A stretch of DNA of 64,000 nucleotides, taken from positions 2,542,001 to 2,606,000 of the forward strand of contig JAAXNY010000010.1 in assembly GCA_013420905.1 (NCBI GenBank), read 5' to 3'. The stretch is from Collybia mongolica. Its lineage: Eukaryota; Basidiomycota; Agaricomycetes; Agaricales; Clitocybaceae. The position numbers and the translations under genes were made by a program. Below the pieces are notes generated by a model. That model saw nothing but the letters and a program-made list of their open reading frames with translations, was not told where the DNA came from and made no database searches. This document shows positions 33,992 through 46,140 of this stretch, piece after piece. Within the stretch, counting starts at the first letter, position 1; each line of letters begins with the position of its first letter.

Positions 33992-36900
33992 ATGTCTGAT
34001 CAATCAACACCACCACCAAAGCCCAAACCAGGTTCTTTGCGCGACAGGATCGCGGCGTTTGAGAAGCCTGCAGCAGGCCCAGCGCCCGGACCAGCACCAG
34101 CACCTCGACCCAAACCAGGCGGTATTTCGTGGAAGCCCAAAGTACCGTCGCCTCCATCGTCGCCCTCTGGTGCAGATGTGCCAGCGCCGTCTGAAAGGAA
34201 GGCTGGAGGGATGTCTGCGTCTGACGCAAAGGAGAGCATAGGCAAGGGAGGCAGTCTCAAAGAGCGGATGGCAGCTCTCCAGAATCGAGGTGGCTTCGGT
34301 GCGCCTCCTTCAGTAGCCCCGAAACCTGTCCTGGAGAAGCCCAAGTGGAAACCTCCTCCAGTTGTTGCGCCAGTAGATAAAGATGAAGATGATCTGCCAC
34401 GAGGCGAGCCGTCGAAATCTCCCCCAGTTCCTTCTGTGCGAACTTCCGAAGATGAAATCGCCAAGGAAGCCACCGATGAAGAGTCGCCGGCTAAGGCTGA
34501 TGATGGAGAACAAGTAGAGAATGACGAGGAGGAAGAGGAACGGCAACGACGTGCTGCTATTGCTGCACGCATGGCGCGTTTGGGAGGTGCCCGTGTAGGG
34601 ATGGCACCTGTATTTGGCAAGCCGGCAGTGAAGAGACCTGAGCCCAAGGAAGAGCCAGCCCCCATAGCAAGTTCAAAGGATGAGATTGAGGATGTTGTGG
34701 CCGAACCCACGAACACGAACGAAGGTAAGTCCTAGCGTCCTGTTTAGTTCGTTAAATACTTAACGAAATACAGATGTACTGGGGCCATCCTCTCCCACAG
34801 AAGAGCGACCCCCCGTTTCATCCGATGTGGAACCAATTCCTGGTAACTACTTTGTCTTCATTTCTAAAAATATTCTGTAACATAAGTCTATCTTAGGGCG
34901 CGCGATCGCCGAGCGCAAGAATTCTGAAGCTGCATCATTGGTATCTGTGGATTCCGAACCCCAGACGTCGCGTAGTCCAAGTTCCATGCCACTACCGTCT
35001 GCTCCCCGGCGGGCTGCCCTGCCTCGGAAGAAGAGTGGCAAACCCCCGACTCCAGCAACACCTATTCTGGGAGAAGAGGTTGTGGAAAGTCCTGTAGTCA
35101 TTCCTGCTTTGAATCCCGCGATAGGGTCTGATGAGGCAGTGGCTACCAGTGTTGATGGCGAGGACCAAGTCAAAGCTGAAATGGGAGATAGACAAAAGGA
35201 AATTGGCGAGGTCGATGAAGCCGAGGTCGAGCCTTCCGCCAAGGTCGTGACTGATGCTCCTATTGTTGATGATGACCAGGCTGAAGAATATACGGCTGCA
35301 CCTGTCCATGCAGCGAAGGCGGGAAAAGAGGATCTGGAGGATGATACTATCAATGATAATGAGACTGCAGGAACAAATCAACAGGAGGCGAAATCCAGTG
35401 ATAATGCCCCTTCAGAACATTCTACCGATCTTCCTGTTGATGTGAAATACGAAGGGGGTTTGCCAGCGCGCGATTCTTCACCGGAGCCGGAGCCATCTCT
35501 TCAAGTTTCGAAGGCTGCAGAAGTTGCAGAAGTTTACGAGAAGACTGTTGTCGAAGAACCCGCGGCCGCAGCGCAGACGGAAGAGGAGGATGAAGAAGCT
35601 GAAGCTGCTCGTCGGAAGCGCCTCGCGGAAAAATTCGCAAAGATGGGGGGAGTCAACCCTCTCGCGCCTCCCCAACGAAAACCCTCGCTGATATCGGAAG
35701 AACCACAATCGTCTCCTACTTCTCCCACCCTCCAGAAGCGAACTAGTATTTCGCGAGACAGTATCGGTTCTCCTCCCCCTCCACTTCGGAGGGATTCTTT
35801 GCGCAAGTCCAGTATCGGCTCACATACATCTTTGGAAGGAAATGCTCCCCAAGTTTCCTCTGTTCCATCGCCCCCGCCAAGGAAAGGTAGCATTGGATCT
35901 CTTGTCGAACGTGTACCGGAGAGTCCATTGAGGAGAGGATCACAGGATGGTAAATATTAATTTGCACACTCGTCCCCTCGTTCTCTATAACACCATGTAC
36001 AAATTCATTGATTTGACCCCCTTCTCCATTTATAGATAGTCGTTCCGAGCCAAGTGTCCCCGGCAGAGCAACTAAGGGTATCCCCGAGGAAAGCGAAGAA
36101 CGTAGTGATGTAGAAGAATTACCCGAAGAAAGCGAGAGATATCAGGAAGGTCATGAGATAAGCGAGGACAAATTTACCATCCCTGGGACCAGAGGGAGGT
36201 ATGTTGAAGAACAACAACGTGAAGGGCTGCGATTGGATAAGGACGATCTCGAGATCCCCCCCACGCCAACCTTGACGATCCCACCCCCTCTTCTGCCCCA
36301 TCAGTCCACTCGACCCATCACCCGACAGGACGCTCCTGTCGACCCGGCATTAGCTGTTGATCCGGTGCCATTACCTCCTCGATCTCTCCCACAAGTTCCA
36401 TCCCATATTGCCTCCCCGCCTCGATTTGTCGCTGAACCACGCGATGCCGAGGAAGCGAGCGAATCAGAGTCAGAGAACGTTTTAGGGCAGTCCATACAGG
36501 CGCTACCTGTGAGCCAGCAAGTCTCGGATAATGAAAGCGATGGTTCTCCACGACCCATTCCTCCGCGCCTTGCCCCTAGTGAGGATAATACTGATAATGA
36601 AGCAGCCCCTCTGCCGGTCCCACATCGCAGGTCTCTGTCACTGGACAAGAGCACACGGCCTACTGCCAGCTATGCAGCCTCTCGTCCTATGAGGTCGATT
36701 CCAATCCCTCCTGCATTATCAACACCGACGTCAGACGTTGAATCTGATTACGATGAAGTTCTGCCTACTCGTCCCCGTCATCGCCCGATGACGCCTGGTA
36801 CACCCCCGCCGAATGAGGTGCCTCTTATCGTCCCGCCGCCTGCGTCTGAGGATACGACAAAGAAGCCGGATCCTTCACCTCTTCGCCAATCAGCATTTCC

Positions 36901-38851
36901 GCCTCATGGACAACCCGATTCTACGCCTACACCAATTGAAGAAGTATCACCAACTCACTTAACTCCGACATTGTCTCTCTCTGATCAAGAAATCTTGGAC
37001 GAGGAAGAGGGTGGTGAGTACCAGGTTTTTTTTGCTGTTTTAGGACTCTCAACTGAACTATATAATCACATAGACCCTATTGATCCTGCCTTCCACATTC
37101 CCAGCCGCCGCACTTCAACTATAATAATGCCTTCCCCTCCTCCACCAGAGCTATCTGGTGATTCTGAAGAAGATGCCGAGCAGACCAGACGTCGAACAAT
37201 TGCTGAGCGAATGGCTAAACTGGGGGGGATCAAATTTGGAGCTGCGCAAATCCCTGCTTCCATCGGTAGTCCCCCTCCGCCTGCCCCGATAAGAGAGAGT
37301 ATTGAGACCTCAGGTGACCTTGCCGAAGAGAAGTTCGACCCGACTGAGGAGGAAGAGGAGCGCGCCCGGAAGGAGAGAATTGCGGCTAAGCTGGCTGGCA
37401 TGGGAGGGATGCGGATTGGAATGATGCCCTTGGGCGTTGGTGGGCTTCGCCCTCAGCAATCGCACGCATTGAAAGAAGAAAGTACCCCCGAGCCTGAGCC
37501 TGAGTCAGACCTTACTGCCTCTATCCCAGCACTTCCAACACGTCCTCTCCCGCCTTCCCGCCCTCCGCCCCCTCCAACCCAATCTCAAGATAGCGATGTA
37601 GACCTCTCGAACTCACAATATAGTCTTTCCGCATCCGAAGACGGCGTTAAGGTTGAGGCCGAGGAAAGTGAGCTTGAAGAAGTTAGCCATGCAGATGCTG
37701 AGGAATTAGAAGAAACTCCACCACCCATCCCATCTCGTACTGCGAGACGCGGGATGTCCGTCAGCGAGTCAACTCAGCCTCCTCCAGTTCCTGCAACACG
37801 ACCTCCTATTCCCACCTCGATTCCAAGCCGGAAATCAAGTGTCCTCACTACAGCCTCCACAACAAGGAAATCGTCTGTCGATTCTACCATTTCGCCACGT
37901 AGACCTTCCGTTCCCAAGCCCCATTCGGAATATGTCATGGTCGAGGAACCAAAAGGCTTCATAGAAAATGACGACGCCCCGCCACCTCCTCCGCACAGGC
38001 CCGCAGGACGAGCTCCACCTTCTCGAAGTGCCCCGCCGCCTCCTGACCCAGCGGATAGCATATCTTCCCAATGGGAACTCCCGTCTATCCCGACTTCGTC
38101 ACTCGAGTTTGGTCAAGACACGGACCTCTCGCTGTCATGGACCGAAGACCCAATCTCAGAACAGGCCCCGTCTTCACCGCCCCCACCACCTCCACCCCCA
38201 CACAAAGAAACCGACCGGCGCGTTAGCTACGCTCCACCTGCTGACCGACAGCTCTCGCCGGATGACCTCATCGCGGTCTGGGGTCGTGTAGGTGTTCAGA
38301 TCTGCGAGGTGGCCACGTTATTATTTGAGAAGTCCAAAAAGTCGCTCGTCGGGGATGGAACCTACAGCGGGTTTATCAATGCTGTCTTGAGCGAAGTTCC
38401 CAACGCTGCCCCGGCCTCTCTTTATTCTTATGGATACCTCATCTATGCCCAAACTGGGGGAGCGGTGCAAAAACGAGCAAGCGATATCATGCCTGGCGAT
38501 GTTGTCGAGCTGCTAGACGCAAAGTTAAAGGGTCATAAGGGTATCCATACGTATAATCAAAGCGTTGGGGCTGGCGAGCCGCTGGTAGGTGTTGTCAGCG
38601 AGTTTGAGCCCAAGAAGTCAAAGATACGGGTCTTCCAAGCGAATCAACATGTTGGCCAACAGGTAGCATGTCATTTATATTCAATTCCTCGATTTGTCTG
38701 ACCCCGATGCTTCACAGACTGTTGAAGCAGCCAGCTATCGGCTCGACGACCTCAAAAGCGGTACAATCAAGGTTAGTGCATCGTGTTTAGCGAAAGATTC
38801 CATCTTAGGATATCACCTGTCTAGGTTTTCCGCGTCCTGGAGGCTGAATAA
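33992..38851 (+). CDS. Bbc1/Aim3-like proline-rich actin-patch protein
   Basis: Large (about 1,450 residues) low-complexity protein. It has repeated Pro/Glu-rich tracts and at least four copies of a short basic-hydrophobic helix: LRDRIAAFEKP, RRAAIAARMARLGG, RKRLAEKFAKMGG, RRTIAERMAKLGGIKFG and RKERIAAKLAGMGG. The folded part is the C-terminal AIM3/BBC1 domain: SPDDLIAVWGRVGVQICEVA, GTYSGFINAVLSEVPNAAPA, LYSYGYLIYAQTGGAVQKRA, DIMPGDVVELLDAKLKGHKG and SEFEPKKSKIRVFQAN, ending KVFRVLEAE. In yeast Bbc1 binds type I myosin and restrains WASP/Arp2/3 actin assembly at endocytic sites. The N-terminal SH3 domain of yeast Bbc1 is not seen. Eight or so short introns. The Pro-rich clusters (PPPPPPPP near 38175) are expected SH3 ligands. 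Confidence 0.85.
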
Positions 38852-39139
38852 GAACAACATACATATAATGGAACATTCTCGCATCGATTCGCTATGACTC
38901 TTCATTGGATTCTCTTGTAATAAAATTTACATCACATTGGCGCATTGTATTCCCCAAAACCTGAACAATATATTACACATTCTGGACAGCATGGTGACAA
39001 AAGATCCCTGGGAGACATGGTACAAAGGCTGATACAACCTAAAATGATTAGCGCATAGTCTACGACATTGTGCATTAAAAGAAAGTTGGGACAACTTACA
39101 TAAAATTATACAGGCAATAAACATTCACAGGGGTATTTA

Positions 39140-39766
39140 TTATTTAACAAGAGGTCGTATGCCAGTACCTGTGTCCTTCAGGCTAGGTTCAGCATACGAC
39201 TTGAGCTGTTCCTGGTAGGCAGCTACAGGGTAAATCAACTAGGAATAACCTATAAAGGAACCAAACGCACTAATGACTGGGTTGGCTTTGGTTTTCTTTG
39301 CGAGATGAACATCTATAATGGGATCTGAGCTCGGAGTAGAATCAGGTGCGGGTCGTTTCCCCCTATTTTTCTGGATGATGAGGTCAGGCGTGAATGCGCT
39401 AAGGAGTTCACCAGTACTCACAAAACGATTATCAAAGTTTCTTTTCCTGCAAAGGAATGTCAGGTGAGCAAAGAATACAGACGACGGGTGCTGTATTAAC
39501 CTCTCTAGGGCTTCCAACTCTTTCTTCTTCTCTTCTTCTTCCTTCCAAGAAATGAGCATCGAACATACCGTGTAGATTGAAGTGATCCGTACCTTCTTGT
39601 TTCTTTGGAACCGTTCGAGGAATGAACCGTCATTCGTGAACACGTTGATGGGCTTGGGAGGATGCTTTGAGGAACTTGGTTTTGAGCTTAAGGATGGCGT
39701 GGACCCGCCTGAAGGTATAGGAGAAGTATAGCCACTACTAGGAAGAGGACTTGATATATTGGACAT
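39140..39766 (-). CDS. Small basic, Lys/Glu-rich conserved-looking protein, unknown function
   Basis: About 140 residues after removing introns. A Ser/Pro-rich head (MSNISSPLPSSGYTSPIPSG) is followed by PKPINVFTNDGSFLERFQRN and then KK. Introns flank the short coiled-coil-like pieces EEEEKKKELEALER and RNFDNRF. A basic segment KNRGKRPAPDSTPSSDP and IIDVHLAKKTKANPVI follows. The last exon is AYQEQLKSYAEPSLKDTGTG, ending IRPLVK, reached through a gtgcgt...ctgtag intron that keeps frame. I do not recognise the family, though the FLERFQRNKK motif followed by a charged helix looks like a conserved nuclear or RNA-processing factor. Head-to-head with the DUF6533 cluster on its right. Confidence 0.65.
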
Positions 39767-40402
39767 ATCTTAAATGTGAAAGGGTCGGCGATTTCAATAC
39801 AGGAAGTTGATGATATTTTAATGAAAACCATAGAGAGTCGAACCCTCGTGAATGTTCTCGAAAAATGGACTATTTGCCTGGAGCCTTCGATGCAAGCATG
39901 ACCAACGAATCACACCTGAAGATTCGGATTCGGGCACGACGGCCAACATCTAGTTAAACAATCGATGTTTGGGATATTCTCTACTTGAGTCTCGTTATTC
40001 TTCCCTGACATTCGCTGATGGCAACTTGATTGATAGCGAGGAAATCCTACGACATGTAATGTCGGGAGTCATAGAGACTGCTGGTTTGGCAGCATCAACG
40101 TTTTATCTAGATTAAAAAATCCAAACTCAGGACACAGTCGAGGGAAATCATCATCCTCTCTATCAATCCTACGCAATTAAAGCCCCGTATCATGATTGTG
40201 TTCGCAACACTCACCGGTTGCCGTGTTATGGGACTAGCTGAAACCTGCATGAAGCTCATCTTCCGTAGACTTCAAAAAATGTTCGTTGATCATGTCAATG
40301 CTTGCGCTCTGGAAATCGGAATGCCCCAAATAAACGGAGATTTTAGCTTAAATAGCTGACTTGCAACAGTTTCTATTTTCAAACCCAGGCAGGACTTTTG
40401 TC
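39767..40402. other. Intergenic; duplicated promoter segment of DUF6533 copy 1
   Basis: No gene. From about 40080 the sequence matches that upstream of DUF6533 copy 2 (shared GCTGGTTTGGCAGCATCAAC at 40080 and 43076), marking the left limit of the tandem duplication. Confidence 0.6.
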
Positions 40403-42131
40403 ATGTCGAAGGAAGTTGTTGACCTTGTGAATGCATTCGCCACATATCCATTTTTATTGGTGAGAGAACCCCCATGCCGCTAAACTGTTTAACAAGCCGT
40501 ATATCAAGTACATACGTGGTTAGGGCTCTTGGCTCACCAATTGTCTATGTTATTAATTGCCTCTTCAGTATTATTTGCTCCCCTTTTAGTATGTCTGTAT
40601 GCGCCCTCCTCCTAACCACCTTTGATAATACCCTCGTGATAGGTCGTCGATTGGCTGTTTTCATCGGGTGTTGAAATTACTTACGCATGGAAAGCTCGCT
40701 GGAATTTGGGGCTAGTCCTTTACTTCATGGCAAGGTACATTGCTCTTGTGGAAATGGTGCCGCTTCTGTATTGTAAGGATTCATTTTTCTTGTTGTGCCC
40801 TCTTATATTTACCTCGTTCCATCTGTAGTCAGGACCGGTTTGTCTATTTCACCAGAAAGGTGTCACCGCCTCTCCTTCGTTTGCAGCAGTAAGTGAAAAC
40901 ACAGACCACATTATTCACCGTAATCACCTTATTCACCACAACTTACTATCAGGTTTACAGATTTTTGTGGATGTGATTGCTGAAAGTGCGATTTCTGATT
41001 TATCTCAATCATCAAACACTTTCTCATTAAAACCCAGTCATCATGACAATTCGAGTTTGGGCCTTGTGGAACCGAAGCAAAGCTATTGGGATCTTCCTCC
41101 TCATCATGAGCATTGTCGATGCTACGGCTGGTACTACAGCGTATATGCTTCTTGGGCATGCCAGTCAATGTTAGTATACTTGCTGTCCCTATTTTTGCAA
41201 GATTATTTTGATGACAACCTCTTTTAGATATCGCAATGGATAGTTTGTCTTCAGTCATCCCAGGATGTTTTCCTGCCCACACCAATGTTACAGAGGCCTG
41301 GTCCTTTGTCCCCATGATTGTTCATCAGATGTGTATGTACTTGATTTTACCCATATTTTATATTCTAGGTGATGGACAATCTGTTACTAGTTATATTTGT
41401 GTTAACTGCGATCAAATGTGTTCAACATTGTGAGTATCATAGAAAACATAAGATGGCTTATCTCATGCCATCACAACGAGTTTAGATCGGGCAGGCGCCT
41501 ATGGAACATCGTTGATCAATACCTTTTACAGTGATGGCAGGTATTTGTTATTGTAGTTTCCAACACTATCTCACTACATGATTGCAACAGGTTTAATATA
41601 CTTTGCATTACTGATTGGTGAGGTCTTAGGCCAGGTCTGAATGAGCACATAGTGACTTATATAATCAAACCACCAGCTTTTTCAATTACAAATTTTGCCG
41701 GGCATATTCCACGATCTGTAACTATAACCCATATGTTTATCAGAGCCTACTAGCGCTTACTACTGAAATACACGCTGTTCTCTCATAGGACCTACCATAC
41801 CCACGCTTTCCTCCATTACACGAGTATGTTGAAAACCTTACGGTGATTCATTCCACCTAATATAAACTGATCATACTTCAGCACGCAGTTTGCACTTCAC
41901 TCTATCCTCTCCTCCCGGATGCTGCTTCACCTACGACAAGAATCGGATCGTCTCCAATATCCTGTTTCCTTGGCATCTCTCCACTTCACAGTCACCAGAG
42001 ATTCAAGCGAACCGTCGATGTTGTCAGCGGCCGAACTTCCAACAGAAATGGATAGTCACAACAATGACTGGTTTGTGCGAGCAGGTTCCGTACATCATCG
42101 ACGCACTGTAGGGTCACAAGTAGAAGCGTAA
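40403..42131 (+). CDS. DUF6533-domain membrane protein, copy 1
   Basis: Basidiomycete-specific multi-pass membrane protein. It starts MSKEVVDLVNAFATYPFLL, then a short intron. The DUF6533 region follows: LFAPLL|VVDWLFSSGVEITYAWKARW and NLGLVLYFMARYIALVEMVP. Further hydrophobic segments, many short exons (MTIRVWALWNRSKAIGIFLL-like near 41045) and a hydrophilic C-terminus follow (LLHLRQESDRLQYPVSLASL to SVHHRRTVGSQVEA). About seven helices and 330 residues. The frame used for the last exon is supported by the parallel copy at 44823-45035, where the same frame stays open. Function unknown; proteins of this type occur in large families in Agaricomycetes. Confidence 0.75.
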
Positions 42132-42322
42132 TCGGACTCCTCTATTCCAACGTCTCACTTTATCACTTTTAAATGCGACGATCTCCATTTGGCCGCAGCA
42201 ACGACCGTTACCACGAAGGCCGTCTCATTTGGGATTAACACCAGTCAATAACTTATTGCCAACGTGTTCGTCAAAACTGTTCTTACGCCTACAAAAAAAT
42301 AAACTTCTCAGTTAGTATTTAT

Positions 42323-42789
42323 TCAAACCTTACCACCTCGCTTAGACTCGTCTATTACACCGCTCCTCTCCATCAAATTAACTCTCAGGCTCTCCTTATT
42401 TCCAGTTAACCGTCTATACTCCTTCTTTGCCAAATTCTTATCTTTTTTTGAACCAAAACCACGCGGATGAGCTTTAGGCGACCTCGAAGCAGCGCTAGGT
42501 GGTCTCGAAGGTGGGTTCTGTGTGGATGCTGTGTGGTTCGCTGGGCAAGGAGCGGGATGGGCCAGTGCATTGTTGGTATGCGTTTGCAAGCTTCATTCAC
42601 CTTGCCGGCACCATTGCCCATCTTTGCGGGACCAAAATCCTTCTCGAATTTGGCTAGGTTGGCCACGTGCTTCGGGTCCTTTGGGGTCGGGGATGCAGGG
42701 CGCGCTTGGCGCTGTGGCTGTGGCAGTTCCCTATAAGGGTCACTAAGTATCAGTCCACAGTGATCATCACGACTCAGGTTGGATTGCAC
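42323..42789 (-). pseudogene. Broken copy of the secreted Pro-rich peptide gene
   Basis: Minus-strand sequence parallel to 45214-45630. It keeps the NLAKFEKDFGPAKMGNGAGK segment and the basic RGFGSKKDKNLAKKEYRR tail, but lacks the signal-peptide exon, the Pro-rich exon and the promoter. These correspond to about 1 kb missing between the matching blocks (42690-42720 here versus 45600-46700 in the second unit). The remaining frames do not connect. It is part of the first unit of the tandem duplication. Confidence 0.7.
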
Positions 42790-42897
42790 TAACTTGACTG
42801 GGAGTTACTGTGTTTGCATCGAGTTCTGTTTATAGGTCGTGATTCGAGCATTCAGGTTCTAAAATCACCTCTCTGATGCATCTCCAATTTCAACATC

Positions 42898-43026
42898 ATG
42901 AACGACGGAGTCCCCGGCCAAAGTGAGATCTGGAAGCTTTTGGAGCATCTATGGAACATGAAAAGCCCCAATTCGTGGTACAACTTAGTCCTAGGAACTA
43001 TTTTGGGTGCTCTGCAAGTGGAGTAA
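42898..43026 (+). pseudogene. Truncated copy of the orphan gene at 46906
   Basis: The leader (from CCACAGTGATCATCACGACT, 42754) and the first codons (ATGAACGACGG) match the start of the orphan gene at 46906. After that the sequence diverges and runs only to a stop at 43024. It marks the right edge of duplication unit 1. Confidence 0.55.
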
Positions 43027-43321
43027 AGAACGAGAAAGGGAAAATCGACCCTGGGGTGGCATGCCTGTAGAGATTGCTGGTTTGGCAGCATCAACATTTG
43101 ATCTCTCCTCTCTGTCAACCCCATGAGCAACTAAAGCTTTATGCCATGATTGTATTCACAACACTCACCGGTTGTCATGGGATCACTTGAAACCCGCTTG
43201 AAACTCATCTCATTTGTGATCTGGAGACTGGAATATCCCAAATAAACGAGGATTTTGGTTTAAATACTAGTTGGCCTGCGACACTTTTTTTTTTCCTTTC
43301 TAATTCAGACAGGACTTGGTC

Positions 43322-45035
43322 ATGTCGAAAGAAGTTGAAAACCTTGTGAATAGATTCGCCACATATCCGTTTCTACTGGTGAGTGCATCCCCAACGACAT
43401 TAAAATGCTAACAAGTCCTATATCAAGTACACACGTGGTTAAGACACTCATCTCACTGCGGTAATAACATTGCTGATTCCTCATCTAGTATTATATGCCC
43501 CCCTTCTGGTACGTCTGCAATCACCTCCCTCGACTACATCATGGATGATACTTGTGTGATAGGCCGTGGATTGGCTGTTTTCACTAGATATTGAAATCAC
43601 TTATGCATGGGATGTTCCCTGGAATTTGGGACGAGTCCTTTACTTTATGACAAGATATTTTGCCCTTCTGGGAATGGCACTGCTATTGTATAGTAAGGAT
43701 TCACTTTTCTTGCTGTTCCCTCTTAGATTTTACCATGTGTCATGTGTAGTGAGGGTTGGTGTTTCGATTTCATCACAGCGGTGCTCCCACCTCGCTTTTG
43801 TTTGTTACAGTGAGCTACACGCAAATCATCTACTCTACTTAGCATCATTTACTACTAGGTCTATTGTTATTCGAGATCTCGGTTGCTGAATGTGCGATTT
43901 ACCTCAGTTCAACGAAAAATCCCTCATCAAACCTATCAGGTATCATGACGATCCGGGTTTGGGCGCTATGGAACAGAAGTAAAGGTGTAGGGGTTTTCCT
44001 GTTCACTATGTTCATCGTTAACCTCACGGCCGGGTTCACAACGTATATGCTCCTTGGGCATGCTAATCGATGTTAGTGCAAGTACCACACCTATGTTTCC
44101 AGGGCTGCTCTGATAACAACCTCTATCAGACACCATGACGGATAGCTTGTCTTCAATCATCCCAGGATGCTTCCCGGTCCTTACCAATGTTGTAACTGCC
44201 TGGTCCTATGTTCCCCTCGTTGTACATCAGACACGTATGTTTTTGGTTTTGTCCATTCTATATCTTCTGGCTGATGGACAATTGTAGTCATTTTCGCACT
44301 TACTGCAATCAAAAGCGTTCAACACTGTAATGGGAAATACGTTACATCACAGGGCTTATCTCATGCTGTTATTTCTAGATCGGATGGGTCTCTACAGGAT
44401 TCGCGGCGCGTCGTTGAGCACTACATTTTATAACGATGGTAGGTCTTTTCTACCATAATGTCCAAATACAATCTTATTGCACAATTGGATAGGTATAATA
44501 TACTATGCATTACTGGTTGGTGAGTCTTCGGGTCGGGTCCTAATATGAGAGCGCATCCTGACAAATATTATTTTGAAGCTTTCTCAGCGGCGAATGTGGG
44601 CATGAGTATTTCACAAACCGTAACTAATTTCGGCAGTTTTTACCGGAACATACCGCTAACTCTGCCCGCCTCTGCTTTCTTTGCACCCTTAGGACAATCG
44701 TAACCCACCAATCCCGGCATTGCTCGAGTATGTTGGAAACCCTACGGTGATTCATTCCACCAAATATAAACTGATCACGCCATAGAATACAGCTTGCACT
44801 TCACTCTATCCTCTCATCCCGGATGTTGCTTCACCTGCGACAAGAATCGGATCTTCTTCAAAATTCTGTTTCCTTGGCGTCTCTCCACTTCGCAGTCCCT
44901 GGAGATTCAAGCGAACCATCGACTTTGTCAGCGGCTGAACTTCCAACAGAAATGAATAGTCACAATGATGACTGGTTTGTGCGAGGAGGTTCCGTACATC
45001 ATCAGTGCACTGTAGGGTCACAAGTAGAAGCGTAA
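43322..45035 (+). CDS. DUF6533-domain membrane protein, copy 2
   Basis: Tandem paralogue of copy 1 with the same exon order. It starts MSKEVENLVNRFATYPFLL, then LYAPLL|AVDWLFSLDIEITYAW, NLGRVLYFMTRYFALLGMAL, MTIRVWALWNRSKGVGVFLF, LTAGFTTYMLLGHANR, and a hydrophilic tail from LLHLRQESDLLQNSVSLASL to SVHHQCTVGSQVEA. Differences are scattered and mostly keep the reading frame, which suggests both copies are under some constraint. Intron positions agree between copies. Multi-pass membrane protein of unknown function. Confidence 0.75.
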
Positions 45036-45213
45036 TTGGGCTCCTCTATCCCAATGCCTCACTTTCTCATTTTTGTATGCGACGATATCCATTCCGGCAC
45101 CCACGACCGTTGCCACGAAGGCCGTCCCGTTTGAGGTTCACACCATCCAATATCTTATAGCCAATGTGCTCGTCAAAAGTGTTATTACGCCTACAAAAAA
45201 ATAAACTTCTCAG

Positions 45214-46140
45214 TTGGTATTTATTCAAACCTTACCACCTCGCTTGGACTCGTCTACTACACCGCTCTTCCCCCCGGTTGAATTGACTCTCAGGCTCTCC
45301 TTGTTTTCAGCTGACCGTCTTTACTCCTTCTTTGCCGGCTTCTTATCTTTTTTTGAACCAAAGCCACGTGGAGGAGGGGTAGGCGGCCTCGAAGGAGCAT
45401 TAGGTGACCTCGAAGGAGGGTTCTGTGGTGCTGCGTGAGGAGCGGGATGGGCCGGCGCATTGTTAGTATGCATCTACATGTGCGAAAGAGCTTCATTCGC
45501 CTTTCTGGCACCATTGCCTTTCTTTGCGCGACCAAAAATCTTCTCGAACTTGGCTAGGTTGGCCGCGTGCTTTAGGCCCTTTGGCGGGTCGGGGATGCAG
45601 GGCATGCCTGGGGCCCAGCCTGCTTCTGTTTCTCAGCTGCCTCCTTCTTTTCTTTTGTTCCATATATTGTTCGTGATTCTGGGGGCGAGGTGGGTACCTT
45701 TGCTCGGCTCCCGGTAGATATGCAGGAGCACCAGCGTGCGAGGGCGTATTCTGTCCGTCAGTGAGCTTCCAGACATGGCCCGCAGGCACTACTGACGTAG
45801 GTCGGAGGTTATTTTGGCCACTAGGTCCGGCAGTGTTCTTCTCTTCCTTAGGAGCTGGGGGAGGTGGAGCTGGTTTGCCTTCGCGGTGGCGTAGGCCTGG
45901 GCGCCCCTGGGGTGTATATCACTCACCTGGGGGCGGCGGGGGTGGTGTGGCCTTCTGCTGTTTCTGCTTCCTGTCCTTGCGTTTACCAGGACTAGGGCCG
46001 GAGCTAGAATCGGGGCGGAATGTTTGAGAGTTCAGGCGTGCGGGTGGGTGGACGGCAGGGCTATTTCTCTTGTCTACGAGAGGAGCTGCACCAAGAGAAG
46101 CGAGAAGGAAGAAGATCGTTAAGATGGCGTAACACTTCAT
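45214..46140 (-). CDS. Secreted proline-rich basic protein, unknown
   Basis: The start ATG at 46140 gives a clear signal peptide (MKCYAILTIFFLLASLGAAP) followed by LVDKRNSPAV, where the Lys-Arg could be a Kex2-type site. The next part is Pro/Lys-rich (RKDRKQKQQKA, then eight Pro/Gly). After a 20-nt gtgagt...cccag candidate intron, frames reading GKPAPPPPAPKEEKNTAGPS and VVPAGHVWKLTDGQNTPSHA continue. Further on are KGLKHAANLAKFEKIFGRAK and the basic tail PRGFGSKKDKKPAKKE. Exact splicing of the 3' half is unresolved and several frames alternate, so the end coordinate is approximate. No domain recognised. Divergent from the orphan gene at 46906, with a 765-bp shared upstream region. Confidence 0.5.

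Noticed and set aside
34000..34716. Long minus-strand frame opposite the Bbc1/Aim3-like gene
   Set aside because: Mirror of the low-complexity Pro/Glu coding strand; composition bias explains its length.
33992..34730. WASP/verprolin identity for the Pro-rich protein
   Set aside because: No WH1, WH2 or CA motifs; the C-terminal domain fits the Bbc1/Aim3 type instead.
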